From Rhizobium sp. CCGE 510 (GTDB taxonomy: Bacteria; Pseudomonadota; Alphaproteobacteria; Rhizobiales; Rhizobiaceae): a stretch of DNA of 64,000 nt. Shown here one piece after another: positions 35,710 through 46,338 of this stretch. A program made the translations under genes and the position numbers. Position 1 is the first letter of the stretch. The number at the start of each line of letters is the position of its first letter. The notes under the pieces were generated by a model. It ran no database searches and had not been told where the DNA came from. It saw nothing but the letters and a program-made list of their open reading frames with translations. The stretch is taken from contig NZ_AEYF01000055.1 in the NCBI RefSeq assembly GCF_000292525.1, positions 206,271 to 270,270 on the forward strand, in the 5' to 3' direction.

Positions 35710-36635
35710 CCAGCCTCTTCTCCATCGCGCTTGCCGCGATCCTCGGCTTGCTTGCCGTCGCCTCCGCGATCGGCTTTGTTCTCAAGCGACGCGCGACCGA
35801 GCCCGGTTCCATCGCCACCGTCCAGAACCTCAATGCCCGCATCCGCTCCTGGTGGATCATGGTCGCTGTGTTCGGCGGCGCGATCCTGCTTGGCGAGACG
35901 GCGACGGTCATCCTGTTCGCATTTCTATCCTTCATGGCGCTCCGCGAATTCTGGACGCTGACACCGTCGCGGCGCGGCGATCACTTGGCGCTGTTCCTAT
36001 CCTTTTTCGTGGTCCTGCCGGTGCATTACGTGCTGCTCGGGACCGAGTGGTACGGTCTCTTTGCGATCTTCATCCCGGTCTATGCCTTCCTGATCCTGCC
36101 GGCAGTGGCGACCTTGACCGGTGACGTCAACGAATTCCTGGCGCGCAGCGCCAGGGTGCAATGGGGATTGATGCTGACGGTCTATTCGATCAGCCATGCC
36201 CCGGCCCTCCTGATGCTGCAGACCGGCACACCGTCGGCACTTTTGCTGGTCTATCTGGTCATCGTCGTGCAGCTCAGCGACGTCTTCCAGTATGTCTGGG
36301 GCAAGCTCTTGGGAAAGCATCGCTTCTCGCCGAACATCAGTCCATCGAAGACGCTCGAAGGCCTGATTGGAGGCGGCGCCTCGGCCATCCTTGTGGGAAC
36401 GCTGCTCTATCGCCTGACGCCGTTTTCGCCTCTGCAGGCGGCAGCCGTCAGCACGGTCATCGTCATCGCCGGCTTCTTCGGCGGCTTCGTGCTCTCGGCG
36501 ATCAAGCGCGACCTCAACGCCAAGGACTGGGGCTATGTGATCGAGGGACATGGCGGCGTGCTCGACCGCCTGGACTCCATAACTTTCGCCGCACCGCTGT
36601 TCTTCCACATCGTCCGCTATTGGTTCACCACCTGA
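35706..36635 (+). CDS. Phosphatidate cytidylyltransferase (CdsA-like)
   Basis: 309 residues with eight or so membrane spans. The C-terminal CDP-diglyceride synthase signature is clear: SDVFQYVWGKLLGKHRFSP with SPSKTLEGLIGG (about residues 195-227), then KRDLNAKDWG near the end. Activates phosphatidate with CTP, giving CDP-diacylglycerol for the transferase at 34466. Overlaps the PlsC gene by 4 nt. The N-terminal anchoring region is longer than in housekeeping CdsA, as in the YnbB branch. Confidence 0.9.
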   Translation: MTSLFSIALAAILGLLAVASAIGFVLKRRATEPGSIATVQNLNARIRSWWIMVAVFGGAILLGETATVILFAFLSFMALREFWTLTPSRRGDHLALFLSFFVVLPVHYVLLGTEWYGLFAIFIPVYAFLILPAVATLTGDVNEFLARSARVQWGLMLTVYSISHAPALLMLQTGTPSALLLVYLVIVVQLSDVFQYVWGKLLGKHRFSPNISPSKTLEGLIGGGASAILVGTLLYRLTPFSPLQAAAVSTVIVIAGFFGGFVLSAIKRDLNAKDWGYVIEGHGGVLDRLDSITFAAPLFFHIVRYWFTT

Positions 36636-36662
36636 GGCGGATATCCGAAAGCATGCGGCCGA

Positions 36663-36989
36663 TCATTCAACCCGGTCGATGTCTTCGAGGCTCTCGAACA
36701 GCCGGCGCTGAACCTCGCGCTCCTGCCTGCCGATAGCCGTCATCAGCTTGCCCATCGTTCCCCTCAGGTCATACAACTGGTCGATCAGGTCAATGACGAC
36801 ATCGACGCCGGCTTCGTTGACCCCCATGTCGCCCATCAGATCCTGAATGAGCCTGGCGCGGGCAACGTCGGCGTCGCGAAACCATCGTCTTTCGCCTGAT
36901 GTCTCGGGGATCAACCAGCCCTGTTCGATCCAGAAATCGAGCTGGACGACGTCGATTTTCAAGTAAAGACGGAATTCGAGATCATCCAT
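36663..36989 (-). CDS. cbpM: CbpM-like chaperone modulator
   Basis: 108 residues from the ATG at 36989 (GGAGG 8 nt upstream). MerR-like N-terminal fold (residues 1-55, with WIEQGWLIPE and RWFRDADVARARLIQDL) followed by a helix. CbpM binds the J-domain of CbpA and inhibits its DnaK-cochaperone function. It begins 2 nt after the cbpA stop, so the two are coupled, matching the cbpAM operon. Confidence 0.87.
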   Translation of the reverse strand: MDDLEFRLYLKIDVVQLDFWIEQGWLIPETSGERRWFRDADVARARLIQDLMGDMGVNEAGVDVVIDLIDQLYDLRGTMGKLMTAIGRQEREVQRRLFESLEDIDRVE

Positions 36990-36991
36990 GA

Positions 36992-37906
36992 TCAAGCCTC
37001 CATGTTCTTTCTCGGATCGTATGGATGCGCCGCCTCCCATTCCTTCATCAGGGACGTCAGCCGTTCGTCGGGATTGTCGGGCAGCACGATCTTCAGGGAC
37101 ACATAGACGTCGCCATGCCCGCCGCCGCGGTTGGCAACGCCTTTGCCCTTGAGACGCAGGACCTTGCCGGTGTTCGAATGAGGCGGCAGCGTCAGGTTGA
37201 CAGGTCCCGACGGTGTCGGCACGCGGACCTTACCGCCGAGCACCGCCTCGCCAAGCGAGATCGGCAGTTCCAGGCGGATGTCGTCGCCGTCCCGCGTGAA
37301 GAAGCGGTGAGGGCTCACGCGGATCTCGATGAGGGCATCGCCCGGCGGCCCGCCTCCAATGCCCGGCTCGCCCTTGCCGCGCAGCCGCAAGGTCTGGCCG
37401 TCGCGGGTTCCGGGCGGGATCTGCACATCGAGCTGCGGCCCGTCCGGCAGCTTGACCTCGGTCCTGGTGCCGCTGATGGCCTCAAGAAAGTCGACCTGCA
37501 TGGAGAACCGCCGATCCTGGCCTTGACTGCGCATCCTGCTGCCGCCGGCGCGGCGCGAAAAGAAATTGGCGAAGGAATTGTCGGCATCGCCGAAATCGGC
37601 AAAACCGGCACTGTTGCGATAGGGATCGCCAGGGCCGCTCTTCGAGGCATAGTCACGGTAATAATTGCGCTGCGCTCGCTCGGCGCCTGTTATATCGATC
37701 TCGCCGCGGTCGAAACGCCCGCGTTTTTCCTCGTCGCTCAAGATCTCGTAGGCGGTCGAAATTTCCTTGAACCTTTCCTCGGCCTTTTTGTCGCCAGGGT
37801 TAAGGTCGGGGTGAAGTTTCTTGGCGAGCTTGCGAAAGGCGCTTTGGATGTCCTTTTGCGACGCATCCCGCTTCACACCCAGAAGCTCGTATGGATCCTG
37901 GCTCAT
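36992..37906 (-). CDS. cbpA: CbpA-like DnaJ co-chaperone
   Basis: 304 residues. J-domain at residues 3-70 with the HPD tripeptide in KLHPDLNPG; a linker with Gly/Phe; then two DnaJ C-terminal substrate-binding barrels with IPPGTRDGQTLRLRGKGEPG and a second copy LPPHSNTGKVLRLKGKG. The Cys-rich zinc finger of DnaJ is absent, which places it in the CbpA class. Stimulates DnaK ATPase; modulated by the CbpM encoded next. Confidence 0.93.
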   Translation of the reverse strand: MSQDPYELLGVKRDASQKDIQSAFRKLAKKLHPDLNPGDKKAEERFKEISTAYEILSDEEKRGRFDRGEIDITGAERAQRNYYRDYASKSGPGDPYRNSAGFADFGDADNSFANFFSRRAGGSRMRSQGQDRRFSMQVDFLEAISGTRTEVKLPDGPQLDVQIPPGTRDGQTLRLRGKGEPGIGGGPPGDALIEIRVSPHRFFTRDGDDIRLELPISLGEAVLGGKVRVPTPSGPVNLTLPPHSNTGKVLRLKGKGVANRGGGHGDVYVSLKIVLPDNPDERLTSLMKEWEAAHPYDPRKNMEA

Positions 37907-37998
37907 GCATATCTCCGGTCAGGGCAGGCGATACTGCCGATTGGCTTGCGGGAAATATAGGTTCTCAGACCGTCGCCGGGGAGGGGCGGCCGCGAAGG

Positions 37999-38466
37999 TT
38001 AGAGCGCCAGCGCGTCTTCTTCCTGAGGAGCCGAGCCTTCATGCGCTTGATCGGGCCGCCGGTCGATGAGAACCGAGCATCCGGCGTGACGCACGACCTT
38101 GTCGACGATCGAGGAGAAGACGTAATCGGTGATATCCGCCACATGGGATGAAAGCAGGATGAGATCGGCTGATCTCTCCCTGGCGGCCGACACGAGCACG
38201 GAGGCGGCAAGGCCGATGCGAACCTCGACTGTCGCCGGAATGGCGAGCTCCTTGCAGAGCGAAACAAGTTTCCTCTCGGCATCGACGATAGCGGTCGTCT
38301 CGAATTCCTCGGGAAGGCCAGCCAGGTGACGGTGAGGGATGGTCTCGATGGCATGCATGACGACGATGCTTCCGCCTTCGTCCACGAGCCCGGCCGCCCG
38401 GCGCAGGAGACGGATTGCCGTCTGCCGGGAGCCCATCCCGATGCCGCAGATGATCGTTCGATACAT
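37999..38466 (-). CDS. Universal stress protein (UspA family)
   Basis: 155 residues, one Usp domain: YRTIICGIGMGSRQTAIRLL at the N-terminus, VMHAIE, then ADLILLSSH and CSVLIDRR at the C-terminal strand. The G-x2-G-x9-GS ATP-binding motif is not intact (SSHVADITDY replaces it), so this is probably a non-ATP-binding member. Separate from cbpA by 92 nt on the same strand, perhaps part of a stress group. Confidence 0.83.
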   Translation of the reverse strand: MYRTIICGIGMGSRQTAIRLLRRAAGLVDEGGSIVVMHAIETIPHRHLAGLPEEFETTAIVDAERKLVSLCKELAIPATVEVRIGLAASVLVSAARERSADLILLSSHVADITDYVFSSIVDKVVRHAGCSVLIDRRPDQAHEGSAPQEEDALAL

Positions 38467-38676
38467 TCAATCCTCACACGCAAATGGTCGCACCGATCAT
38501 ACCGGCATCGACCGTTTCTGTTTTGACCGATATCAAACAGAAACGCTGAAGTATCGCAATGATCGCGTCCAGGAAGGGGCCGTTCGCTTCAAAATAGAAT
38601 TTTGGGTTCGTCACGATTGACGGCATGGCCATCAGCAATAGCTCTATCGTGACGTCGTCACCCCATCGAGGTTTAC

Positions 38677-39528
38677 ATGCAGACTTTTGCAATCATCGGA
38701 GCGGGCGCAATGGGAAGCGCGGTCGCCAAACGGCTGGTCGACCACGGCGCAACCGTGCTGACCTATCTCGAAGGCCGCAGCGAACAGACGATCGCGCGGG
38801 CTAAGGCGGTCGGTATGGTGCCGGTCGGCCGCCAGGAACTAGCGAAGGCCGCGCTGATCCTGTCGATCGTCCCGCCGGCGGAAGCGATCGGGGTTGCCGG
38901 GCTCGTCGCGGAGATATCGTCGGAGGTGCTGGCGCCGCCGCCGTTCATCGACCTCAACGCGATCGCGCCGAAAACCATGCAGGCAGTGGCGGCACGGTTC
39001 GGCGGCAGCGGTGTGGAGGTGCTGGATGGTGCGATCATCGGCGGGCCGCCGGTTTCCGGCAAATCAGGTCCGACCCTCTATATCAGCGGCGATACAGCGG
39101 CGCGAACCAGGCTGCTCGAAGATTGCGGCCTTAGGATCCGCAGGCTCGATGGGCCGCTCGGCGCGGCGTCGGCCCTGAAGATGTGTTATGCCGGCATCAA
39201 CAAGGGCTTTGTCGGCCTTGGCACCGCAATGCTGCTCGCTGCATCCCGTTCCGGCGCTGCCGAAAGCCTGAAGGCCGAACTCGCCGAAAGTCTTCCGGAC
39301 GTCGACCGCAAACTGTCGAGATCCATTCCGGACATGTATCCGAAAGCCTATCGATGGGTTGCCGAAATGCAGGAGATCGCCGATTTCCTCGGAGAGGATG
39401 ATCCAGCGGCGGGAATGTTTCGGGGCATGGCTGATGTTTTCTCCAGGCTGGCTGACGACGTCGAGGGCAGCCGCGTGCTCGTCGCGCAACTGGACGCAAT
39501 TATTGCGCGGCCGGAAAGCTGCGACTGA
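38677..39528 (+). CDS. 6-phosphogluconate dehydrogenase-like NAD(P) oxidoreductase (DUF1932)
   Basis: 283 residues. N-terminal Rossmann domain with FAIIGAGAMGSAVAKRL (residues 4-20); beta-hydroxyacid dehydrogenase-like catalytic segment DGAIIGGPPVSGKSGPTLYI (about 115-135) and the Lys in SALKMCYAGINKG (about 168); C-terminal helical DUF1932 domain. Reduces or oxidises a hydroxy acid; substrate unknown. It stands alone between a Usp gene (divergent) and the parDE locus (convergent). Confidence 0.87.
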   Translation: MQTFAIIGAGAMGSAVAKRLVDHGATVLTYLEGRSEQTIARAKAVGMVPVGRQELAKAALILSIVPPAEAIGVAGLVAEISSEVLAPPPFIDLNAIAPKTMQAVAARFGGSGVEVLDGAIIGGPPVSGKSGPTLYISGDTAARTRLLEDCGLRIRRLDGPLGAASALKMCYAGINKGFVGLGTAMLLAASRSGAAESLKAELAESLPDVDRKLSRSIPDMYPKAYRWVAEMQEIADFLGEDDPAAGMFRGMADVFSRLADDVEGSRVLVAQLDAIIARPESCD

Positions 39529-39559
39529 CCGCAATAGTCAAGCGATCCACGCAGCAGCC

Positions 39560-39849
39560 TTACAGGTGTTCGGCTACGTCCATTCTTTGATGAAGGATGC
39601 GTACGACGGTGATCTGGCCCGCATCATTACTTTTGAAATACAGAAGATGAGAGCCAACGAAGGCCTTTCTGTACCCTTTCCGATATCTGAGGGACGGCTC
39701 ATCCGTGTCCCCTCCGCCAGTTCGTGACAGGCGTCTCTTATGTCCTGAATGTAACGCTCTGCTTGATCGACATTCCAACTGGTCGCCGTGTGATCCCAAA
39801 TCTTGTCAATATCGGTTTGCGCGACGGGGGAAAATATGATGCCTGTCAT
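39560..39849 (-). pseudogene. parE: ParE-family toxin, frameshifted
   Basis: RelE/ParE-fold toxin that would poison DNA gyrase. The first part reads MTGIIFSPVAQTDIDKIW through MSRPSDI in one frame and ends at 39574 in junk, whereas the family C-terminus YRKAFVGSHLLYF...VVRILHQRMDV continues in the neighbouring frame to a stop at 39560-39562. Restoring one base (G on the plus strand, at about 39682-39683) gives DIRKGYRKAFVGSH, the expected consensus. So a 1-nt deletion separates the two halves: either a dead toxin or a sequencing error. It overlaps the parD stop by 4 nt as in intact loci. Confidence 0.85.
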
Positions 39850-40094
39850 TTCGCCTTGAACGTCGCCCGTTTGCGAGCGTTAAACGCATCGAAGTCGAAG
39901 GGCGTGGCAGGGCCGGATTCCTCGCCTTTTATCAAGGCGTCCTGTAATGTCCTCACTTTGGCTTCGTGTTCTTCAAGTAGGCGAAGGCCAGCCCGAACAA
40001 GGTCAGTGGCTGAACCATAGCGGCCAGCTCGAACTTGCGTATCGATGAAGCTGGCGAAATGGTCGCCGAGCGATATGGACGTATTTCTGGCCAC
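39846..40094 (-). CDS. parD: ParD-family antitoxin
   Basis: 82 residues from a GTG at 40094, with AAGGAG 8 nt upstream; an ATG frame opens at 40136 but crosses the operator. Ribbon-helix-helix DNA-binding N-terminus (ARNTSISLGDHFASFIDTQV, then GRYGSATDLVRAGLRLLEEHE) and a C-terminal toxin-binding tail. Binds ParE and represses its own operon, probably at the palindrome 40117-40135. Intact although the toxin gene is broken. Confidence 0.9.
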   Translation of the reverse strand: MARNTSISLGDHFASFIDTQVRAGRYGSATDLVRAGLRLLEEHEAKVRTLQDALIKGEESGPATPFDFDAFNARKRATFKAK

Positions 40095-40116
40095 GCTGAA
40101 TCTCCTTTGAGCCAAA

Positions 40117-40135
40117 TGTACCAATTTTTGGTACA
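40117..40135. promoter_or_regulatory. parDE operator palindrome
   Basis: TGTACCAA and TTGGTACA form perfect 8-bp arms around TTT, 22 nt upstream of the parD GTG. This is the place and symmetry expected for binding of a ribbon-helix-helix antitoxin. Confidence 0.75.
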
Positions 40136-40303
40136 CAACAAAGCCGGGTCTTCACAGCGTGAATCTGATCCCTGGCCAACTCTGACGATTGTGTGAAGCC
40201 ATCCCGACCCCTCTGACAAACCGCGCCGCCTCTGCTATGTCAGGAAAAATGCGGCGGCCAAATTGGCGCCGCGATCGATACGATCAATGCCAGGAGTTTG
40301 AAA

Positions 40304-41176
40304 GATGAGCGGTTCTTCCGAGTATACCCCCAGGTCTGGACCTGGAACAAGGCGAATGGCGGCCAATTCGCCAGCATCAACCGCCCGATAGCAGGACCGA
40401 CGCATGAGAAGAAACTCCCGATCGGTCGCCATCCGCTGCAGCTCTATTCACTCGGAACGCCGAACGGTCAGAAGGTCACAATCATGCTCGAGGAGCTGCT
40501 GGCGCTTGGCCATGGCGGCGCCGAGTACGATGCCTGGCTGATCAGGATCGGCGATGGCGACCAGTTCGGCAGCGATTTCGTCAAGATCAATCCCAATTCG
40601 AAGATCCCGGCGCTGATGGACCGCAGCGGCGAAAAGCCGATCCGCGTCTTCGAATCCGGTGCCATCCTGACTTATCTCGCCGAAAAGTTCGGCGCCTTCC
40701 TGCCGACCGAGCCGGCTGCCCGCGCCGAATGCCTGTCATGGCTGTTCTGGCAGATGGGAAGCGCACCCTATCTCGGCGGCGGTTTCGGCCATTTCTACGC
40801 CTATGCGCCGACGAAGATCGAATACGCCATCGACCGTTTCGCCATGGAAGTGAAGCGTCAGCTCGACGTGCTTGATCGTCGCCTCGCCGAAAGCGAGTAT
40901 CTGGCGGGCAGCCAATATACGATCGCCGATATTGCCGTCTGGCCTTGGTATGGCGGCCTGGTGAAGGGCTTGACCTATGGAGCCGCTGAATTCCTGCAGG
41001 TCGAGGACTATAAGAACGTCCAGCGCTGGGCCGACGCGATCGGCGACCGCCCGGCCGTAAAACGCGGGCGAATGGTCAACCGTACCTCCGGCGAGCCCTC
41101 GAGCCAGTTGCACGAGCGTCACGACGCCAGCGATTTCGACACCAGGACGCAGGACAAGCTTGCGGCCGCCGAGTAA
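40304..41176 (+). pseudogene. YghU-like glutathione S-transferase, apparent N-terminal frameshift
   Basis: Glutathione S-transferase/disulfide-bond reductase of the YghU type: PTHEKKLPIGRHPLQLYSLG, NGQKVTIMLEEL, the thioredoxin-fold SKIPALMDR and VFESGAILTYL, then a helical domain with ADIAVWPWYGGL. The best start is the ATG at 40304 (AGGAG 7 nt upstream), which reads MSGSSEYTP and would join QVWTWNKANGG, the family N-terminus, only if one C were added to the C5 run at 40327-40331. As written, the conserved frame opens only from a TTG at 40298. So it is either a pseudogene, a weakly translated TTG gene, or a homopolymer sequencing error. The rest of the frame is intact. Confidence 0.75.
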
Positions 41177-41214
41177 GCAAGCGGCATCAGCCACTTGATG
41201 CAACAATAAACGAG

Positions 41215-41241
41215 GCTCCGCCGCCCTTACGGCGGCGGAGC
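41215..41241. terminator. Hairpin between convergent GST and peptide-binding-protein genes
   Basis: An 11-bp perfect GC-rich stem (41215-41225 with 41231-41241) around CTTAC, between stop codons at 41176 (+) and 41261 (-). Likely serves both. Confidence 0.75.
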
Positions 41242-41260
41242 ATCTGCATGCTGCCGGAAC

Positions 41261-42775
41261 TCAGTTCTTGACCGTATCCTCCAGGAAGAACCGGCCGAGC
41301 GGGTTCTGGTAGAAGTTCTCGATATTCTTCCGCGTGACGTTGATATAGGGGCTGTAATAAAGGTCGATCCAGTTGACGTCGTCCTTGGCCATCTTCTGCA
41401 GATCGACATACATCTCCTGGCGCTTCTTCGGGTCAAGCTCCAGACGCGCCTTGGCGACCAGTTCCTTCACCGCCTCGTTCTTGTAATGGGTCGAATAGTT
41501 GTTGTTGGAATCGTGGCCCAGCACGAAGGTGGTCTTCTGGTCCGGATCGAGAATGTCGTTGGTCCAGTAGTTGACCGAGACGTCGTAGTCGCCGGCAACG
41601 ATCATATCCCATTCCTGGCTCGGATCGACCTTCTGCAGATTGGCGGTGATGCCGGCTTTCTGCAACTGCTGCTGGACCAGCACGGCCGTCTGTTCATCGA
41701 CTTCGTCGCCGGCTCGGACCAGATAATTCAGCGTCAGATCGGAGGCGCCGGCCGCGGCCAACATCTCCTTGGCCTTCGCAGGATCGTAGGGCCGCTGCAG
41801 ATTGTCGGCGTAATAATAGAGCGCGCCCTTGGGAATGTAGGAATTGGCGACCGTGCCCTGGCCGAAGGTGACGGTATCGACGATCGCCTTCTTGTCGATC
41901 GCAAGATCCAGTGCCTGGCGGACTTCCTTCTTGCCGAGCGCGCCATGTGCATGGTTGATCAGCAGATGATCCTCGCGGGTCGAGGCATCGGTATCGACAT
42001 TGAGGTTCGGGTCCTTCTTCAGCTCCTCGACACGGGAGAAGGGAACGAAAATCGCAGCATCCAGCTCACCGGCCTGAACGTTCAGCATGCGGGTATTGTC
42101 GTCGGGCACGGAGATCCATTCGACGCCGTCGAGCTTGACGCGGTCGGCCTGCCAGAAGTTCGGGTTCTTTTTCAAGATGATACGGTCGCCGCGGCGCCAT
42201 TCCTCGACGGTGAAGGCGCCGGATGCGATCGGCTTTTCGGCATAGGCGTCGGCACCAAGCGATTCCATGCCCTTCTTGGAGATGACCGAAGCATTTGGCA
42301 GCGCTAGCGTCGAAAGGAACGGCGCGGACGGGTTCTTGAGCTTGATCGTCAGCGTATGCGCATCGGTGGCAACCGCCGTGTCGATCACCTTGTAGGAATC
42401 GCTCCAGAGCGAGGCAGCATCGTCGCGGATGCGCAACAGACTGAAGGCGGCGTCTTCTGCCGTCAGCGGCGAACCGTCGGAGAATTTCGCGTCGCGGATC
42501 TTGAACGTGTAGGTCAGTCCGTCGTCCGAGGCAGTCCAGCTTTCGGCAAGACCCGGCTCCAGTTTCGTGCCTGTCTTGTCGACACGGATCAGCACGTCGT
42601 AGACGTTGGAAAACACCCAGTTGTCGATGTTCTGCGCGGTCTTGATCGGATCGAATGTCGTCGAATCTTCACGGCGGCCGATGGTCAGCACACCAGCGGC
42701 CTCGGCGTAGCTTGCGCTGAGCGTCAGGCCGGCGAGCAAGGCTGCAAGCCCGATTGATTTCCATCTGTTTGTCAT
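41261..42775 (-). CDS. Peptide ABC transporter substrate-binding protein (DppA/OppA family 5)
   Basis: 504 residues with a Sec signal peptide (cleavage near YAEA-AG, residues 24-27). Family 5 extracellular binding protein: ESWTASDDGLTYTFKIRDAKF followed by FSDGSPLTAEDAAFSL, and the DLTLNYLVRAG segment. Captures di- or oligopeptides or similar compounds. Last gene of the operon 47229-41261 with a proline iminopeptidase-like hydrolase in front, an arrangement reported for PipR-controlled loci. Confidence 0.92.
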   Translation of the reverse strand: MTNRWKSIGLAALLAGLTLSASYAEAAGVLTIGRREDSTTFDPIKTAQNIDNWVFSNVYDVLIRVDKTGTKLEPGLAESWTASDDGLTYTFKIRDAKFSDGSPLTAEDAAFSLLRIRDDAASLWSDSYKVIDTAVATDAHTLTIKLKNPSAPFLSTLALPNASVISKKGMESLGADAYAEKPIASGAFTVEEWRRGDRIILKKNPNFWQADRVKLDGVEWISVPDDNTRMLNVQAGELDAAIFVPFSRVEELKKDPNLNVDTDASTREDHLLINHAHGALGKKEVRQALDLAIDKKAIVDTVTFGQGTVANSYIPKGALYYYADNLQRPYDPAKAKEMLAAAGASDLTLNYLVRAGDEVDEQTAVLVQQQLQKAGITANLQKVDPSQEWDMIVAGDYDVSVNYWTNDILDPDQKTTFVLGHDSNNNYSTHYKNEAVKELVAKARLELDPKKRQEMYVDLQKMAKDDVNWIDLYYSPYINVTRKNIENFYQNPLGRFFLEDTVKN

Positions 42776-42794
42776 GAATTCGTTCCCTTCGTTG

Positions 42795-44500
<1,706 letters not shown>

Positions 44501-44504
<4 letters not shown>

Positions 44505-45352
44505 TCATGCACCCCCAGCAGTTCGCCAAGCGCATCGCCCAGCATGCTGAAGCCGAAAGCGAGGCAGACGATGGAGAGGCCGGGAAACAGCGTGATCCAC
44601 CAGGCAGTGGTGATGAAGCTCTGTCCTTCCGCGACCATGACACCCCATTCGGCCACTGGCGGCTGAACGCCGAGGCCGAGATAGCTGACGGCGGCGCCGC
44701 TGAGCAGAACCAGCGTCGCATCGGACATCGAAAAGACGATCGAACCGGCGACCGCATTCGGCAGCAGGTGGCGGAACATGATGCGCGAGCGGCTAAAGCC
44801 GAGGCTGACGGCGGCAACGGCATAGTCGCTGCCTTTCAGCACCAGCATCTGCGCCCGGATCAGCCGCGCATAGGAAACCCAGCCGACCAGCGCCATGGCG
44901 ATATAGAAACTGCCGAGGCCCGGGCCGAGGATTGCGATGATCGACAGCATCAGCACGAGGAAGGGGAAGGCGAGAATGATATCGACGAGGCGCATGAACA
45001 GCGCATCGACGATGCCGCCGAAGAAGCCGGCAATCGTGCCAACGGTCGTGCCGATCAGGAAGGGGAAGATGACGCCGATCAGCGCCATCTGCAAGTCGAG
45101 GCGCGCCCCCCAGATGACGCGGGAGAGAATATCACGGCCGAAATTGTCGGTGCCGAACGGATGCAACAAGGAAGGTGCCTGCAAGCGCACCTCGGCATTC
45201 TGCAGGATCGGGTCGTAGGGCGCGACAATAGGTGCGGCGATCGCCAGCAGCACGAAAAACAGCAGCAAGCCGGCACCGACGGCAAGCATCGGCCGCCGGC
45301 CGAAGAACCGGCGCCAGCCGGGGGATGCGGGGGCGATCGTCTCGACGCTCAT
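44501..45352 (-). CDS. Peptide ABC transporter permease (DppC-like)
   Basis: 283 residues. N-terminal anchor (OppC_N, LLLFFVLLAIAAPIVAPYDP), the HPFGTDNFGRDILSRVIWGA motif (about residues 65-85), and a binding-protein-dependent transport domain with six spans. 4-nt overlaps on both sides. Confidence 0.93.
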
Positions 45353-46287
45353 AGCCTCACCCTCGGATCAACGGTGACGGTGACGATGTCGGCGATGAAG
45401 TTTATGAGCACGGTGGCGCAGGCAAAGACCATGGCAACGCCCTGGACCACCATGTAGTCGCGCGAAAAGATCGCCCTGACGAGCAGCTGGCCCATGCCGG
45501 GCAGCGCAAAGACGCTCTCGACCACCACCGTGCCGCCGATCAGCCAGCCGATGTTGACGGCGAGCAGGTTGATCGTCGGCACCAGCGAATTCGGCAGCAC
45601 ATGCCGCCAGAAGACGATCCCCTCCGGCATGCCGCGGGCGCGCGCCGCCGTCGCGACATCCGATTTCAACTGCTCGATCATCGCCGCCCTCAGGCTGCGC
45701 GTCAGCACGGTCGAGAGCGACAGCGCGACCGTCAGGCTCGGCAGTACGAGATGCGACAGCTTTTCGCCGATCGTCGCACCATAACCCGAGACCGGCAGCA
45801 CGCCGAGTTCGACGCTGAAGAGGATGATCAGCATCAGTCCCAGCCAGAAGGGCGGAAAACCGATGCCGAAGGTCGAGACGATGCGCACCGCATGATCCGG
45901 CGCCCGGCCGGCATTGCGCGCGGCGATCGCCGACATCGGCACCGCAATCAGCACCGAAAGCACGACGCTGGAGACGACGAGCGCGAGTGTCGGTTCGATG
46001 CGGGTGACGATCAGCTTCAACACGTCGATCTTGTAAAGGATCGATTTGCCCATCTCGCCATTGGCGAGGTTCTTGAGGAAATAGACATATTGCAGCCACA
46101 TTGGCTGATCGAGGCCGTATTGTGCACGGATGCTGGCAAGCGCTGCCGGCGTGGCGCGCGTGCCGAGGATGTTGCGTGCCGGATCGCCGGGGATCAGCCG
46201 GACCAGAATGAAAGTGATGACGCTGATGCCGAAGATGACCGGCAGGAACTGCAGCGGCCGGGTCAGAACGAATTTATAGCGATGCAT
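45349..46287 (-). CDS. Peptide ABC transporter permease (DppB-like)
   Basis: 312 residues. Starts RPLQFLPVIFGISVITFILV, then RLIPGDPARNILGTRATP, both typical of DppB; EAA-like loop ARGMPEGIVFWRHVLPNSLV (about residues 215-235). Pairs with the DppC-like protein. The hydrolase gene lies 51 nt upstream. Confidence 0.93.
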   Translation of the reverse strand: MHRYKFVLTRPLQFLPVIFGISVITFILVRLIPGDPARNILGTRATPAALASIRAQYGLDQPMWLQYVYFLKNLANGEMGKSILYKIDVLKLIVTRIEPTLALVVSSVVLSVLIAVPMSAIAARNAGRAPDHAVRIVSTFGIGFPPFWLGLMLIILFSVELGVLPVSGYGATIGEKLSHLVLPSLTVALSLSTVLTRSLRAAMIEQLKSDVATAARARGMPEGIVFWRHVLPNSLVPTINLLAVNIGWLIGGTVVVESVFALPGMGQLLVRAIFSRDYMVVQGVAMVFACATVLINFIADIVTVTVDPRVRL

Positions 46288-46338
46288 GACGGCGATCGCC
46301 CCTCTTTCTTCGTCGGGTTTGAGCCGCTTTCATTTGCA

